Source: Herbiconiux solani NBRC 106740
GTDB taxonomy: Bacteria; Actinomycetota; Actinomycetes; Actinomycetales; Microbacteriaceae
Length of the DNA stretch: 64,000 bases
Assembly (NCBI RefSeq): GCF_001571005.1
Contig: NZ_BCST01000011.1
Span: 25,380-89,379, forward strand
Reading direction: 5' to 3'
Each line of letters starts with the position of its first letter. Within the stretch, counting starts at the first letter, position 1. Position numbers and translations under genes: made by a program. Positions 10,939-19,395 of the stretch are shown one piece after another. The notes under the pieces were generated by a model, which made no database searches, was not told the origin of the DNA, and worked only from the letters and a program-made list of their open reading frames with translations.

Positions 10939-11616
10939 GTGTCCGGCATCGCGCTCGCCGCAGCGACCCTCCTGCTCCTCGCCGGCTGCGCGGGAGGGGC
11001 GGATGCGGGGCAGGCGGCCGGTTCGAACAGCACGCCGACCGTCACCGCGACCGAGACCCCCACTCCCACGCCGACCCCCGCATCCGGAACCGGGGCCGCA
11101 GCAGCCCCGGTCATTCCCGACGTGCCGCGCACCGACGCTTCGATCGGCGCCGCCGCGGCCGCCCCCACGGTCGTGCCGGTGCGGGTGGAGGTGCCCGACC
11201 TCGGCGTCGACGTCTCGGTCGCCCCCGAGGGCACGGATGCGGACGGGGCCCTGGCCCTGCCCTCGGACCCGGGGATCGCATCCTGGTACCGGTTCGGGCC
11301 GTCGCCGTGGAGCGCCGCGGGCAGCACCGTGATCGCCTCACACGTCGACTCGCTCGAGTACGGCATCGGCCAGTTCGCCCGGCTCACGGATGCCGCACCG
11401 GGCACCGTCGTGCTCGTCACGGCCGAGGACGGACGGGTCGAGCGCTTCGTCGTGCAGACCGTCGACGTCGAGGCCAAGAACGGCATCGACTGGGCCACCG
11501 TCTTCGACCGCACCGGGCCGCCCCGGCTCTCCCTGATCACCTGCGGCGGCGAGTTCGACTACTCGACTGGTCACTACCTCAGCAACGTCATCGTGACCGC
11601 TGTCCCGGACGCGTGA
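10939..11616 (+). CDS. Class F sortase (lipoprotein-like N-terminus)
   Basis: Transpeptidase-type cysteine enzyme that would attach surface proteins to the envelope. With GTG 10939 as start it has 225 residues: a short hydrophobic leader with lipobox LLAGC (Cys17), a Thr/Pro-rich linker (about 25-60), then the sortase barrel with His135 (TVIASHVDS) and Cys202 (LSLITCGG). The conserved Arg expected a dozen residues after the Cys (usually YRxN) reads as Leu here (HYLSN). No good ribosome site precedes the GTG, so the start could lie upstream, inside the DUF4397 gene. It pairs with the DUF4397 gene and is followed by an ECF sigma gene. Confidence 0.85.
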   Translation: MSGIALAAATLLLLAGCAGGADAGQAAGSNSTPTVTATETPTPTPTPASGTGAAAAPVIPDVPRTDASIGAAAAAPTVVPVRVEVPDLGVDVSVAPEGTDADGALALPSDPGIASWYRFGPSPWSAAGSTVIASHVDSLEYGIGQFARLTDAAPGTVVLVTAEDGRVERFVVQTVDVEAKNGIDWATVFDRTGPPRLSLITCGGEFDYSTGHYLSNVIVTAVPDA

Positions 11617-11721
11617 GAGGAGCCCGCCGCTATGCTCGACCCAGCGGTCGACCCCCGTACGAGACGCACACCCGAACCGGTGCGCCGCGGCGGTGGGCCG
11701 AGCAGGAGGCGGCACGCTGAC

Positions 11722-12276
11722 GTGAACGACGATCCGATGGACGAGACCGCGATCGCCGACGCCTTCGCGGCCGGCGACGAGGCCGGGCTGGCCGCGGCCT
11801 ACACGCGCTGGTCGGCGCTCGTGCACACACTCGCCCTGCGGTCGCTCGGCGACCACGGCGAGGCCGAGGACGTGACGCAGAAGGTGTTCGTGGCGGCCTG
11901 GCGCAGTCGGCACCGCTACGACTCCTCGAAGTCACGGCTCGGCGCGTGGCTGGTCGGCATAACGCGGCACTGCATCGCCGACGCGCACGAGGCGCGCAGC
12001 CGGGTGCGGCGGGCCGAGGAGGCGCACGCCGCCGATCGGCCGGTGGCCGTGATGGACCACTCCGACGAGCTCGTCGAGCGGCTCACCATGGCAGAGGAGC
12101 TCGATCGCCTCGAACCCGTGCCCCGCGATGTCATGAGACTCGCGTTCTACTCCGACCTGACGCACACCGAGATCGCCGATGATCTGGGGTTGCCGCTCGG
12201 TACGGTGAAAAGTCATATCCGCCGAAGTCTGGTCCGGCTACGAACACGTTTGGAGGTGAACGATGACGCATATTGA
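11722..12276 (+). CDS. ECF-type RNA polymerase sigma factor
   Basis: A roughly 184-residue extracytoplasmic-function sigma factor with region 2 (LAAAYTRWSALVHTLALRSLGDHGEAEDVTQKVFVAAWR) and region 4 (HTEIADDLGLPLGTVKSHIRRSLVRLRTRL) joined by a charged linker. The start is uncertain: GTG 11722 has AGGAGG 12 bases upstream, while ATG 11632 has GAGAGGAG 9 bases upstream but adds 30 basic residues unlike the family. Its stop overlaps the start of the anti-sigma gene, the standard co-translated sigma/anti-sigma arrangement. The regulon may include the adjacent surface protein and sortase genes; this is inference from position only. Confidence 0.92.
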   Translation: MNDDPMDETAIADAFAAGDEAGLAAAYTRWSALVHTLALRSLGDHGEAEDVTQKVFVAAWRSRHRYDSSKSRLGAWLVGITRHCIADAHEARSRVRRAEEAHAADRPVAVMDHSDELVERLTMAEELDRLEPVPRDVMRLAFYSDLTHTEIADDLGLPLGTVKSHIRRSLVRLRTRLEVNDDAY

Positions 12277-13096
12277 CGACGAGGCCCTGGCGCTGATCGC
12301 GCTCGGCGACCTGACACCGGATGACGGCGAGCGCGCCCATCTGGCCGCGTGCGCGCTCTGCACCGAGGAGCTGGCGGCCCTGACCCGCACGGTCGGGGTC
12401 GGCCGCGCGGCCGAGGGGATCGAATTCGTGGCCCCGCCGGCCGAGGTGTGGTCGCGTATCCGCTCGGAGCTGCGGCTGGGGGACGAGGATGCTGCGGGTG
12501 AGCCGGCTGCGCCCGCTGTGCCCGCTGAGCCCGTCGCGCCCGCTGTTCCCGTCGATGACTCGCCTGGTGCCGCTCCTGTCGCCGGCCCCGCCCCCGTCAT
12601 CGACCTCGATGCCGAGCGGCCGCGCCGACGACGCCCGCGGCCCCGCTTCGTGATCCTGGTCGCCGCATCCGCTCTGCTGTTCGGTCTGGTCGCCGGTGCG
12701 GGCATCGGCGTCTGGGTGCAGACGAGCCGGCAGGCGGATGCGGGGGTCGTGCTCGCGGGCGCGGACCTCTCGCCGTTCCCGGACTGGCCGGATGCCCGGG
12801 GCAGCGCGGTGATCGAGGAGAACTCCGAGGGCGTCCGCCAACTGGTGGTCGACGTGGATGCGGCGACGAGCGCCGGCCCCTCGGTGGACGGTCTGCGCGA
12901 GGTGTGGCTGATCCGGAGCGACGGGACCGCGCTCGTGAGCGTCGGCTACCTCGAGGGCTCGGAGGGGCGCTTCGACGTGCCGGAGGGGATCGACCTGACC
13001 CAGTACTCGCTCGTCGACATCTCTGCCGAGACCGACGACGGCGACCCGGGGCACTCGGGCAACTCGATCATCCGCGGCGAGCTGCACCCGATCTGA
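12263..13096 (+). CDS. Zinc anti-sigma factor (RskA-like)
   Basis: A 277-residue membrane protein that should bind and inhibit the sigma factor encoded just upstream. The zinc anti-sigma motif His26-x3-Cys30-x2-Cys33 (HLAACALC) is intact. A Pro/Ala-rich linker (about 75-115) leads to one transmembrane helix at about 128-152. The extracytoplasmic part (about 155-277) matches the RskA-type sensor domain, ending in GNSIIRGELHPI. Signal relay would be by regulated proteolysis, as in M. tuberculosis RskA/SigK. The gene overlaps the sigma gene by 14 bp. Confidence 0.9.
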   Translation: MTHIDDEALALIALGDLTPDDGERAHLAACALCTEELAALTRTVGVGRAAEGIEFVAPPAEVWSRIRSELRLGDEDAAGEPAAPAVPAEPVAPAVPVDDSPGAAPVAGPAPVIDLDAERPRRRRPRPRFVILVAASALLFGLVAGAGIGVWVQTSRQADAGVVLAGADLSPFPDWPDARGSAVIEENSEGVRQLVVDVDAATSAGPSVDGLREVWLIRSDGTALVSVGYLEGSEGRFDVPEGIDLTQYSLVDISAETDDGDPGHSGNSIIRGELHPI

Positions 13097-13110
13097 GTTG
13101 CGGATGAACG

Positions 13111-13158
13111 GGGCTGCAGCTGGTCTGGGCTGCGGCTGGACTGGGCTGCGGCCGGTCA
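13111..13158. repeat. Three tandem 16-bp repeats
   Basis: Copies at 13111-13126, 13127-13142 and 13143-13158 share GGGCTGCxGCxGGxC with two to three differences each. They fill the convergent gap after the anti-sigma gene, and the third copy ends on the stop codon of the minus-strand gene. Confidence 0.8.
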
Positions 13159-13509
13159 GCGCTCGAGGGGCCGCAGCACCTCCGCGGTGACCGGGAAGGG
13201 CACCGAGTAGTAGATCTGCGTGGCCGTCATGTCGCCCCAGTCGTCCTTCTTGACCCGGATCGTGCTGGGCGTCGCCTCGGCGATCCGCACCCGAAGCCAC
13301 GACCCGTCGTCGAGCCGCAGCTCGTAGGGGTCGGCGAGGTAGCCCAGGCCGAGCGCGTCGAGCGTCTCCTCGGCGGTCAGCCAGTCGACCGGATCGGTGC
13401 GCGGCCGTCCGAGGAGATCGATCGCGACGAACCCGTCGCCGTCGGGTTCCATCCATCCCACCCGTTCGCCGTCGTCGGCGCGCCGGTGCTCGATCCAGTC
13501 CGCTCGCAT
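13156..13509 (-). CDS. Conserved hypothetical protein
   Basis: A 117-residue soluble protein, beginning MRADWIEHRRADDGERVGWM. It has alternating beta-rich segments (DGFVAIDLLGRP, YELRLDDGSWLRVRIAEATPSTIRVKKDDWG, YYSVPFPVTAEVLRPL) and a regular hydrophobic pattern, so it is very probably a real gene. I do not recognise the family. The start at 13509 is preferred over 13539 because the extra residues (MTHGPRYPWR) look noncoding, but the ribosome site is weak. It is 68 bp downstream of the YchJ gene on the same strand. Confidence 0.7.
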   Translation of the reverse strand: MRADWIEHRRADDGERVGWMEPDGDGFVAIDLLGRPRTDPVDWLTAEETLDALGLGYLADPYELRLDDGSWLRVRIAEATPSTIRVKKDDWGDMTATQIYYSVPFPVTAEVLRPLER

Positions 13510-13577
13510 GCGCCAAGGGTACCGGGGGCCGTGCGTCACGGGCCGGGCGGGGCGGGGTGGGTCGATCGGTCGTCGCG

Positions 13578-13976
13578 TCAGACGGCGTCGACGTAGAACC
13601 AGCGGCCGTCGGTGCGGAGAAAGCGGCTGAGTTCGTGCTGCTCGCCGGCCGGGCCACCGGGCGTCTTGTAGCGCGCGGTGAACTCGACGGTGCCCTCGCG
13701 CTCGCCGAGGCCGCCGCCGGTGCGGGAGAGGATGTCGAGTCGGTACCAGCGCATGCCGTCGTCGAGCTCGAGCGCGGCCGGCCGGGTCGACGGATGCCAG
13801 GTGCGCAGCAGGTAGTCGGCGTCGCCGATCGCGAACGCCGAGTAGCGCGACCGCATCAGGCGTTCGGCGGTGGGGGCCTCAGCGATTCCGCGGTGCAACG
13901 GGCCGCAGCACGCGCCGTAGGTCTCGCCGCTCAGGCAGGGGCAGCGGGCGCCGTCGTCCAGGGGAGCCGTGGTCAT
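13578..13976 (-). CDS. YchJ family protein (UPF0225)
   Basis: A 132-residue protein with the YchJ layout. A cysteine-rich N-terminal SEC-C-like zinc segment (CPCLSGETYGACCGPLH, residues 12-28) is followed by the NTF2-like domain (TAERLMRSRYSAFAIGDADYLLRTWHPSTRP ... VEFTARY ... SRFLRTDGRWFYVDA). The length is close to the family norm of 125-155. The function is not established. It is divergent from the alpha/beta hydrolase gene, with 74 bp between starts. Confidence 0.9.
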   Translation of the reverse strand: MTTAPLDDGARCPCLSGETYGACCGPLHRGIAEAPTAERLMRSRYSAFAIGDADYLLRTWHPSTRPAALELDDGMRWYRLDILSRTGGGLGEREGTVEFTARYKTPGGPAGEQHELSRFLRTDGRWFYVDAV

Positions 13977-14050
13977 CCTCCAATTATCGGTGGGCCTCGA
14001 TCGGGATGCCCGTCGTCCGGCACAGCCCGAGCCGGACGTAGGGTTCTGGG

Positions 14051-14911
14051 GTGGACGGATCGACAGTGACGGATGGCTCGACTGCAGCGGGGACGGCGAT
14101 GACGGCGGGGAAAGCGGCGACGGCGGACGCGGTGACGGCGGAAGCCGTGACGGTCCGCGGGGTGCGGATCGCCTACGAGACCGCGGGGGATCCGCGGAAC
14201 CCGGCCGTGATGCTCGTGCACGGGTTCGCGTCGAACCGCTCGGCCAACTGGGTGCGCGCGCGGTGGACCGGGCCGCTCACCGACGCCGGCTTCTTCGTGA
14301 TCGCGCCCGATCTGCGCGGCCACGGCGAGAGCGACCGGCCGCGCCGGCTGAGCGAGTACGCGCTCGCGCGGTTCCGCGACGACCTGCTCGCGGTGCTCGA
14401 CGACCAGGGCGTGGGGGCGGCGCACCTGATCGGCTACTCGCTCGGCGCGCGACTGGTCTGGGATCTCGCGGTGCGGCATCCCGACCGCGTGCGCTCGCTG
14501 GTGCTGGGCGCCCCCGCGGTCACCGGGTCCTTCGCGGGCTTCGACCTCGCCGCGGCCCGGGCGGCCCTAGCGGTCGAGGCGCCCGGCGTGGGCCGGGGCG
14601 GCGAGGCGGATGCTGTGACGGCTCGGTACGTCGCCATGATGCGCGGGGTGGCCGGGAACGATCCGCATGCGCTGGCGCGGCTCGCGGAGGCGCAGCGGCG
14701 GGCGGGGTTCCGGCCGCGGGCGGCGATCCCGCGGCAGCCGATGCTGTTCGCGGCGGGGACGGAGGATCCGCTGGCGCCGGCCGTGGAGGAGCTCGCCGCC
14801 GAGCTGCCGCACGCGTCCTTCGTCGCCCTGCCGGGCCGCAACCACGTGACCGCGGTGACCTCGCGCGAGTTCAAGGCGGCGGTCGTGGAGTTCCTGACGG
14901 CGCTCGACTGA
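14051..14911 (+). CDS. Alpha/beta-fold hydrolase
   Basis: A 286-residue serine hydrolase. The nucleophile elbow GYSLGARL places the catalytic Ser at 130, the acid is Asp239 (GTEDPLAP), and the base is His265 (GRNHVTAVTSR). The oxyanion-hole segment VMLVHGFASNRSANW lies near 54-68. The first 35 residues are a Thr/Ala-rich, poorly conserved extension, so a later start is possible. This fold covers esterases, peroxidases and lyases; no substrate-specific motif is evident. It is monocistronic, with a hairpin downstream at 14984. Confidence 0.87.
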   Translation: MDGSTVTDGSTAAGTAMTAGKAATADAVTAEAVTVRGVRIAYETAGDPRNPAVMLVHGFASNRSANWVRARWTGPLTDAGFFVIAPDLRGHGESDRPRRLSEYALARFRDDLLAVLDDQGVGAAHLIGYSLGARLVWDLAVRHPDRVRSLVLGAPAVTGSFAGFDLAAARAALAVEAPGVGRGGEADAVTARYVAMMRGVAGNDPHALARLAEAQRRAGFRPRAAIPRQPMLFAAGTEDPLAPAVEELAAELPHASFVALPGRNHVTAVTSREFKAAVVEFLTALD

Positions 14912-14983
14912 GCCCCGCCGCCGGGCGCCCTGGCCGCCAAGTCCCCGCGCCGTCGGCCGCTCACGCCGTCCACCGGTCGCGCG

Positions 14984-15006
14984 GTCCGACGGTCACGCCG
15001 TCGGAC
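14984..15006. terminator. Hairpin between convergent hydrolase and GntR genes
   Basis: A perfect 9-bp stem (GTCCGACGG / CCGTCGGAC) with a 5-base loop, in the 144-bp gap between two convergent genes. It could end transcription from both sides. There is no T-run, as is common for actinobacterial terminators. Confidence 0.4.
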
Positions 15007-15055
15007 GGTCGCGCCTCAGGCCGGTCACATCGGCGGGCGCCGGGCCGGTGGCGGG

Positions 15056-15823
15056 TCAGGCCGGGGTGGCCTCGACCGCCAGGCCGCTCGCCCGGAAGCG
15101 CGTGCGCTCGGCGGTGAGGAAGGCGACCAGGCGCTCGTCGGTCTCGCGGATGTGACGCTCGATCAGCGCGGCCGCACCCTCCGCATCCCCTGCCAGGAGC
15201 GCGTCGAGCACGGCCCGGTGCTCGACCCAGGCGCGCTCGCTCGACTCCGGCGTGCGCACCTCGAGGTAGCGCGTGCGGGCGAGCCGGGTCATCGCGCCCT
15301 GGATCGCCTCGGTCATCGGGGCGTTTCCCGAGAGCGCCGCCAGCTCGACGTGGAACCGGCTGCCCGCCTCGAGCGCGGCCGGGGCCGACGACTCCTCTCG
15401 CGGGGCAGTGGATGGCCGCATCCGGTCAAGCTGCTGCGAGAGACCGGTCAGCGCGATCGCTGCCGAGCCTACGAGCTCCGCCTCCGCCTGCACGACCGAA
15501 CCTGCCGACTCGGCCTCCGCACTCAGCCGCGCAGCGGCCAGGCGGACGGCCGCCGGCTCGAGGGCGGCCCGAAGCTCGGCGAGCGCGTGGACCTCGGCGA
15601 TGTCGATCGGCGAGACCCGCCAGCCGCGACCCTCGCGCCGCACCAGCCCTTCACCCTCGAGCCGGGCCAGCGCCGCCCTGACCGGAGTGCGTGACGCACC
15701 GAAAGCGGCCTCGATCCCGCGCTCGGTCAGCCGTTCGCCCGGCAGGAGTTCCAGCGTGAGCACAGCGGTTCGGAGCCGCTCGAACACCTGCGCGGCCCCG
15801 GAGGGGGAGGAGAGCTCGGTCAT
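15056..15823 (-). CDS. GntR family regulator, FCD subfamily
   Basis: A 255-residue transcription factor. The N-terminal winged helix is at about 12-72 (VFERLRTAVLTLELLPGERLTERGIEAAFGASRTPVRAALARLEGEGLVRR). A helical FCD effector domain follows, with the metal-binding type residues spread over about 85-235 (FHVELAALSGN, EHRAVLDALLAGD, IERHIRETDE). It is divergent from an MFS transporter gene, which it probably regulates in response to an organic acid. ATG 15823 is preferred; an upstream TTG start would place the N-terminus on top of the candidate operator. Confidence 0.9.
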   Translation of the reverse strand: MTELSSPSGAAQVFERLRTAVLTLELLPGERLTERGIEAAFGASRTPVRAALARLEGEGLVRREGRGWRVSPIDIAEVHALAELRAALEPAAVRLAAARLSAEAESAGSVVQAEAELVGSAAIALTGLSQQLDRMRPSTAPREESSAPAALEAGSRFHVELAALSGNAPMTEAIQGAMTRLARTRYLEVRTPESSERAWVEHRAVLDALLAGDAEGAAALIERHIRETDERLVAFLTAERTRFRASGLAVEATPA

Positions 15824-15835
15824 CGCCGTCCGTTC

Positions 15836-15858
15836 TTGGTATCCCAAAGTGGTGTACC
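15836..15858. promoter_or_regulatory. Candidate GntR/FCD operators in divergent promoter region
   Basis: Two short dyads lie side by side: TTGG-N4-CCAA (15836-15847) and GGT-GT-ACC (15851-15858). FCD-type GntR proteins usually bind T-N-G-T-N(0-3)-A-C-N-A dyads, which the second resembles. Position between the divergent gntR and MFS genes supports the assignment. Confidence 0.45.
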
Positions 15859-15924
15859 GTCACTCTAACGTGCTGGCATCCCGCAGAGGCTCCGCCGCGC
15901 GCACCGACCCACGAAGGAGACACC

Positions 15925-17208
15925 GTGTCCGGCCCCCGCCGTCCCGACCGCGCGCCCATGCCCCACGCCGCCCGGGCCTGGCGCGTGCTCGCCCTCGGCC
16001 TCGGCGCGCAGATCTCCGGCACGGTCTTCGTGAGCACCCCCGCCTTCCTCATCCCGCTCCTGCACGCCGAACGCGGCCTCAGCCTCGCCGAGGCCGGGCT
16101 GCTCTCGGCCGCTCCCTCGGTCGGCCTGGTCCTGACCCTGATCGCCTGGGGTGCGCTCGCCGACCGCATCGGCGAACGCTGGGTGATCGCGGGCGGGATG
16201 GCGCTGACCGCGCTCGCCGCGGCCGGGGCGATGCTCGCGGGCGGGTACGTCGCGCTGGGGTTCTTCCTGCTGCTCGGCGGCGCCGCATCCGCCAGCACGA
16301 ACGCCGCGAGCGGGCGGGTCGTCGTGGGCTGGTTCCCGAAGGATCGCCGCGGACTCGCGATGGGCATCCGTCAGATGGCCCAGCCGCTCGGCGTCACGAT
16401 CGCGGCCCTCGTCGTGCCCGGGGTCGCCGCGACGGCCGGGATCGCCGCCGCCCTGCTCGTGCCGTTCGTGCTCACCGCCGTGTTCGCGGTGGCCTGCGCG
16501 ATCGGCATCGTGAACCCGCCGCGGGCGACGCCCGCTGCCCAGGCCCAACGACAAGCACAAGCACAAGCACACCAGGCCCAGACCCCCGGCGCACCGGTGC
16601 TGAAGCCCGTCTCCGCCAACCCCTACCGCTCCAGCAGCTTCCTCTGGCGCATCCACGCCGTCTCGGTGCTGCTCGTCGTGCCCCAGTTCACCCTCTCGAC
16701 CTTCGGCCTGGTCTGGCTGATCACCCAGGTCGGCCTCGACCCGCTGCTCGCCGGCGTGATCGTCGGGGTCGCGCAGTTCGTGGGCGCTCTCGGCCGTATC
16801 GCGGTGGGCGTCTGGAGCGACCGGATGGGCAGCCGCGTGCGCCCCCTCGCCATCGTGGCCGTGCTCGCGGCGGCCGTCATGCTCCTGCTGGCCGGAACGG
16901 GGGCGCTGCCCGAGCCGGGGTTCGCGATCGCCGCCGCGATCGTGTTCGTCGTCGCGACCACCGTCTCGGTCGCCGACAACGGGCTCGCCTTCACCTCCGT
17001 GGCCGAGGTCGCCGGATCCGCCTGGGCGGGCCGGGCGCTCGGTGCGCAGAACACGGCGCAGTTCCTCGCCGCAGCGATCGTGGGCCCCGGGGTCGGCGCC
17101 CTGATCGGACTGATCGGCTACCCGGCCGCCTTCGCCGTGGTCGCACTGTTCCCGGTCGCTGCGACCCCGCTCATCCCGCGGCCGTCGGCCGAGCTCGATC
17201 GTCTCTGA
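15925..17208 (+). CDS. MFS transporter (organic solute, GntR-linked)
   Basis: A 427-residue 12-helix major facilitator. Motif A-like loops are present (WGALADRIGERW between helices 2 and 3; GVWSDRMGSRVRPL in the second half). The central cytoplasmic loop, about residues 195-230, carries a Gln/Ala-rich low-complexity stretch (RQAQAQAHQAQ), which marks the division between the two six-helix bundles. GTG 15925 follows GAAGGAGA. The gene is divergent from an FCD-type GntR regulator, so the substrate is probably the regulator's ligand. The 3' end overlaps the convergent TMEM175-like gene by 38 bp. Confidence 0.9.
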   Translation: MSGPRRPDRAPMPHAARAWRVLALGLGAQISGTVFVSTPAFLIPLLHAERGLSLAEAGLLSAAPSVGLVLTLIAWGALADRIGERWVIAGGMALTALAAAGAMLAGGYVALGFFLLLGGAASASTNAASGRVVVGWFPKDRRGLAMGIRQMAQPLGVTIAALVVPGVAATAGIAAALLVPFVLTAVFAVACAIGIVNPPRATPAAQAQRQAQAQAHQAQTPGAPVLKPVSANPYRSSSFLWRIHAVSVLLVVPQFTLSTFGLVWLITQVGLDPLLAGVIVGVAQFVGALGRIAVGVWSDRMGSRVRPLAIVAVLAAAVMLLLAGTGALPEPGFAIAAAIVFVVATTVSVADNGLAFTSVAEVAGSAWAGRALGAQNTAQFLAAAIVGPGVGALIGLIGYPAAFAVVALFPVAATPLIPRPSAELDRL

Positions 17209-17794
17209 CCCGCAGCAGGTGCTGGATCGGCCCGGTGAGGGCCACCGCGAACAGCGCGAACAGCCCGACGGCGGGGAAGATCAGTGCGATCAGCAGGGCC
17301 AGCGCCATCAGGGCGAGCGCGATGAGCGCCGGCCGCATCCGCACCGTCCCCCGGATCTCCTCCCGCTGAAGCTGCGGGTGTCGCACGATGATCCATTGCA
17401 GCCAGGCGCTGGTGAAACTGGTCAGCACCATCGTGCCGATGTAGAGCAGCGAGGTCGTCGCCGACGAACCGCCGTCGGTCGCGATCAGCTCGGTCGGGAA
17501 GGGGAGGAACACGATCGTCAGCAGCCACGCGAGGTTCACCCACATCAGGCCCGGCGTGTAGTCCTGGATGTTCTCGAAGATGCGGTGATGGGCCAGCCAG
17601 AACCGTCCGATCACCGCGAAGCTGATGACGAAGACGAGCAGCTTCGAGCTGTCCTGCTCGAGCAGCTGGACGACCGAGATCTCGCTGAGCTCGGTGGCCG
17701 TCTCGACCAGCGGCAGGATCAGCAGAGTGATCGCGATCGCCACCACCGCGTCGCTGAAATTGACGAGCCGATCGAAGCCCCGCTCGGTGTGCAT
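17171..17794 (-). CDS. TMEM175/DUF1211-like potassium channel protein
   Basis: A 207-residue membrane protein opening with RGFDRLVNFSDAVVAIAITLLILPL. It carries the RxxxFSD signature and pore-lining first helix of the TMEM175 family of K+-selective channels, which lack the GYG filter. Five to six hydrophobic helices are visible, fitting the bacterial form, which assembles as a tetramer of single six-helix units. It is divergent from the DHA2 exporter gene and overlaps the 3' end of the upstream MFS gene by 38 bp in antiparallel orientation. Confidence 0.9.
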   Translation of the reverse strand: MHTERGFDRLVNFSDAVVAIAITLLILPLVETATELSEISVVQLLEQDSSKLLVFVISFAVIGRFWLAHHRIFENIQDYTPGLMWVNLAWLLTIVFLPFPTELIATDGGSSATTSLLYIGTMVLTSFTSAWLQWIIVRHPQLQREEIRGTVRMRPALIALALMALALLIALIFPAVGLFALFAVALTGPIQHLLRVRDDRARPTAAG

Positions 17795-17808
17795 GGTCCA
17801 TTATCCCG

Positions 17809-19395
17809 ATGGATGCGCCGGGCCCGGGAATACCCGCCCGGTCCGGCGGGTTGGAGAAGCGTAAACTTATTTCACAGGGGGTAACTATCATCAGCGCCAA
17901 CGACACCTGGCTGAGCGAAGCCGAACGCGAGCGCCTGCGGAAGCCCGTGAACCAGCGGGCCGTCGTGTTCGCCCTGGCCTTCACCGGTCTGGTGGCCGCG
18001 TTCATGATGACGCTGCTGACCCCGCTCGTGCCCGAACTGCCCCAGATCCTGGGCGTCTCGGCCGAGGACTCGCAGTGGGCCGTGACCGTGACGCTGCTCG
18101 CCGCAGCGGTCGCCACGCCCATCACCGGCCGCCTCGGCGACCTCTATGGCAAGCGCCGGATGGTGCTGGTCGTGCTCGCCCTGGTCGTCGTCGGCTCGGT
18201 CGTCGCGTTCTTCGCGACCTCGCTCATCCCCCTGATCATCGGGCGCGGGCTGCAGGGTGCCGGCATCGGCGTGATCCCGCTCGGTATCAGCATCCTGCGC
18301 GACGTGCTGCACCGCGACAAGCTCGGCGGCGGTGTGGCCCTGGTCAGCGCCACGCTCGGCGTCGGCGGCGCTGTCGGTCTTCCGGTCGCCGCCCTGATCT
18401 CGCAGTACCTCGACTGGCACTTCCTGTTCGTGCTCTCCGGCGCGCTCGCGCTGATCGGCCTCGTCCTCGTCTGGCGCCTGATCCCGGTCAGCACCCTCCG
18501 GAGCGAGGGCCGCTTCGACTTCCTCGGCGCGATCGGGCTCGGCATCGGGCTCACGGCCATCCTGCTCGCCGTCTCGAAGGGCAACAGCTGGGGCTGGGGC
18601 AGCCCCGTCACCCTCGGGTCGCTCGCGGCCGGCGTGGTCGTGCTCGTGCTCTGGGGCGTGTTCGAGCTGCGCATCCCGAGCCCGCTGATCGACCTGCGGG
18701 TCGCGGCGCGCCGCACGGTGCTGCTGACGAACCTCGCCTCGGTGACGGTCGGCTTCGCCTTCTTCGCCAGCACCGTCGTGCTGCCGCAGCTGCTCGAGGC
18801 CCCGACCGGGACCGGGGTCGGGCTCGGGCAGCCGATGCTCGTCGCGAGCCTGTGTCTCGTGCCCAGCGGCCTGGTGATGTGGGCGATGTCCCCCGTCGCC
18901 TCGCGCCTGACCCGCGCTCGCGGTGCCCGGACGAGCCTGCTCCTCGGCATCGCGATCATCGCCGTGGGCTACGTGCTCGCCCTGTTCCTGATGAGCGAGG
19001 TCTGGCACACGGTGGTGATCGCCACGGCGATCGGCTTCGGCGTGGGCTTCGCGTACGCGGCCATGCCGACGCTGATCATGGCCGCCGTACCGGCGTCCGA
19101 GACGGCCGCCTCGAACGGTCTCAACTCCGTCATGCGCACCCTCGGGTCGACCGTCGCGAGTGCGGTGCTGGGCGTCGTCCTCTCGGCCAACCTGGTCACG
19201 GCGAACGGTGTCACCACGCCGAGCGCCTCGGGATTCCAGACCGCTTTCGTCATCTCGGCCGTCGCCGCGGTGGTCGGCGTGCTCTGCGCCGTGTTCCTGC
19301 CCAAGCACCACACCCGGTACGACCGCGCGAGCATCCCGGATGCCGACGATGTCGTCGCGGTCCCGGCCTCCGAGACGGTCAAACCCGCTGTGTAG
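17809..19395 (+). CDS. DHA2-type (EmrB/QacA) MFS exporter
   Basis: A drug-efflux type major facilitator of 14 helices (up to 528 residues). Family features include TLLTPLVPELPQILG in helix 1, the motif A loop GRLGDLYGKRRMVLVV, and motif C-like GVGGAVGLPVAALISQYLDWHFLF. The start is unclear. The frame is open to ATG 17809, which has no ribosome site; TTG 17851 is possible; and the best ribosome site (AGGGGG, about 17874-17880) precedes an ATC codon. The conserved part begins near residue 45 (RAVVFALAFTGLVAAFMMTLL). Substrate unknown. Confidence 0.87.
   Translation: MDAPGPGIPARSGGLEKRKLISQGVTIISANDTWLSEAERERLRKPVNQRAVVFALAFTGLVAAFMMTLLTPLVPELPQILGVSAEDSQWAVTVTLLAAAVATPITGRLGDLYGKRRMVLVVLALVVVGSVVAFFATSLIPLIIGRGLQGAGIGVIPLGISILRDVLHRDKLGGGVALVSATLGVGGAVGLPVAALISQYLDWHFLFVLSGALALIGLVLVWRLIPVSTLRSEGRFDFLGAIGLGIGLTAILLAVSKGNSWGWGSPVTLGSLAAGVVVLVLWGVFELRIPSPLIDLRVAARRTVLLTNLASVTVGFAFFASTVVLPQLLEAPTGTGVGLGQPMLVASLCLVPSGLVMWAMSPVASRLTRARGARTSLLLGIAIIAVGYVLALFLMSEVWHTVVIATAIGFGVGFAYAAMPTLIMAAVPASETAASNGLNSVMRTLGSTVASAVLGVVLSANLVTANGVTTPSASGFQTAFVISAVAAVVGVLCAVFLPKHHTRYDRASIPDADDVVAVPASETVKPAV

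Noticed and set aside
13578..13976. SecA C-terminal fragment
   Set aside because: The Cys-rich segment is followed by the NTF2-like YchJ domain, so it is a complete YchJ protein.
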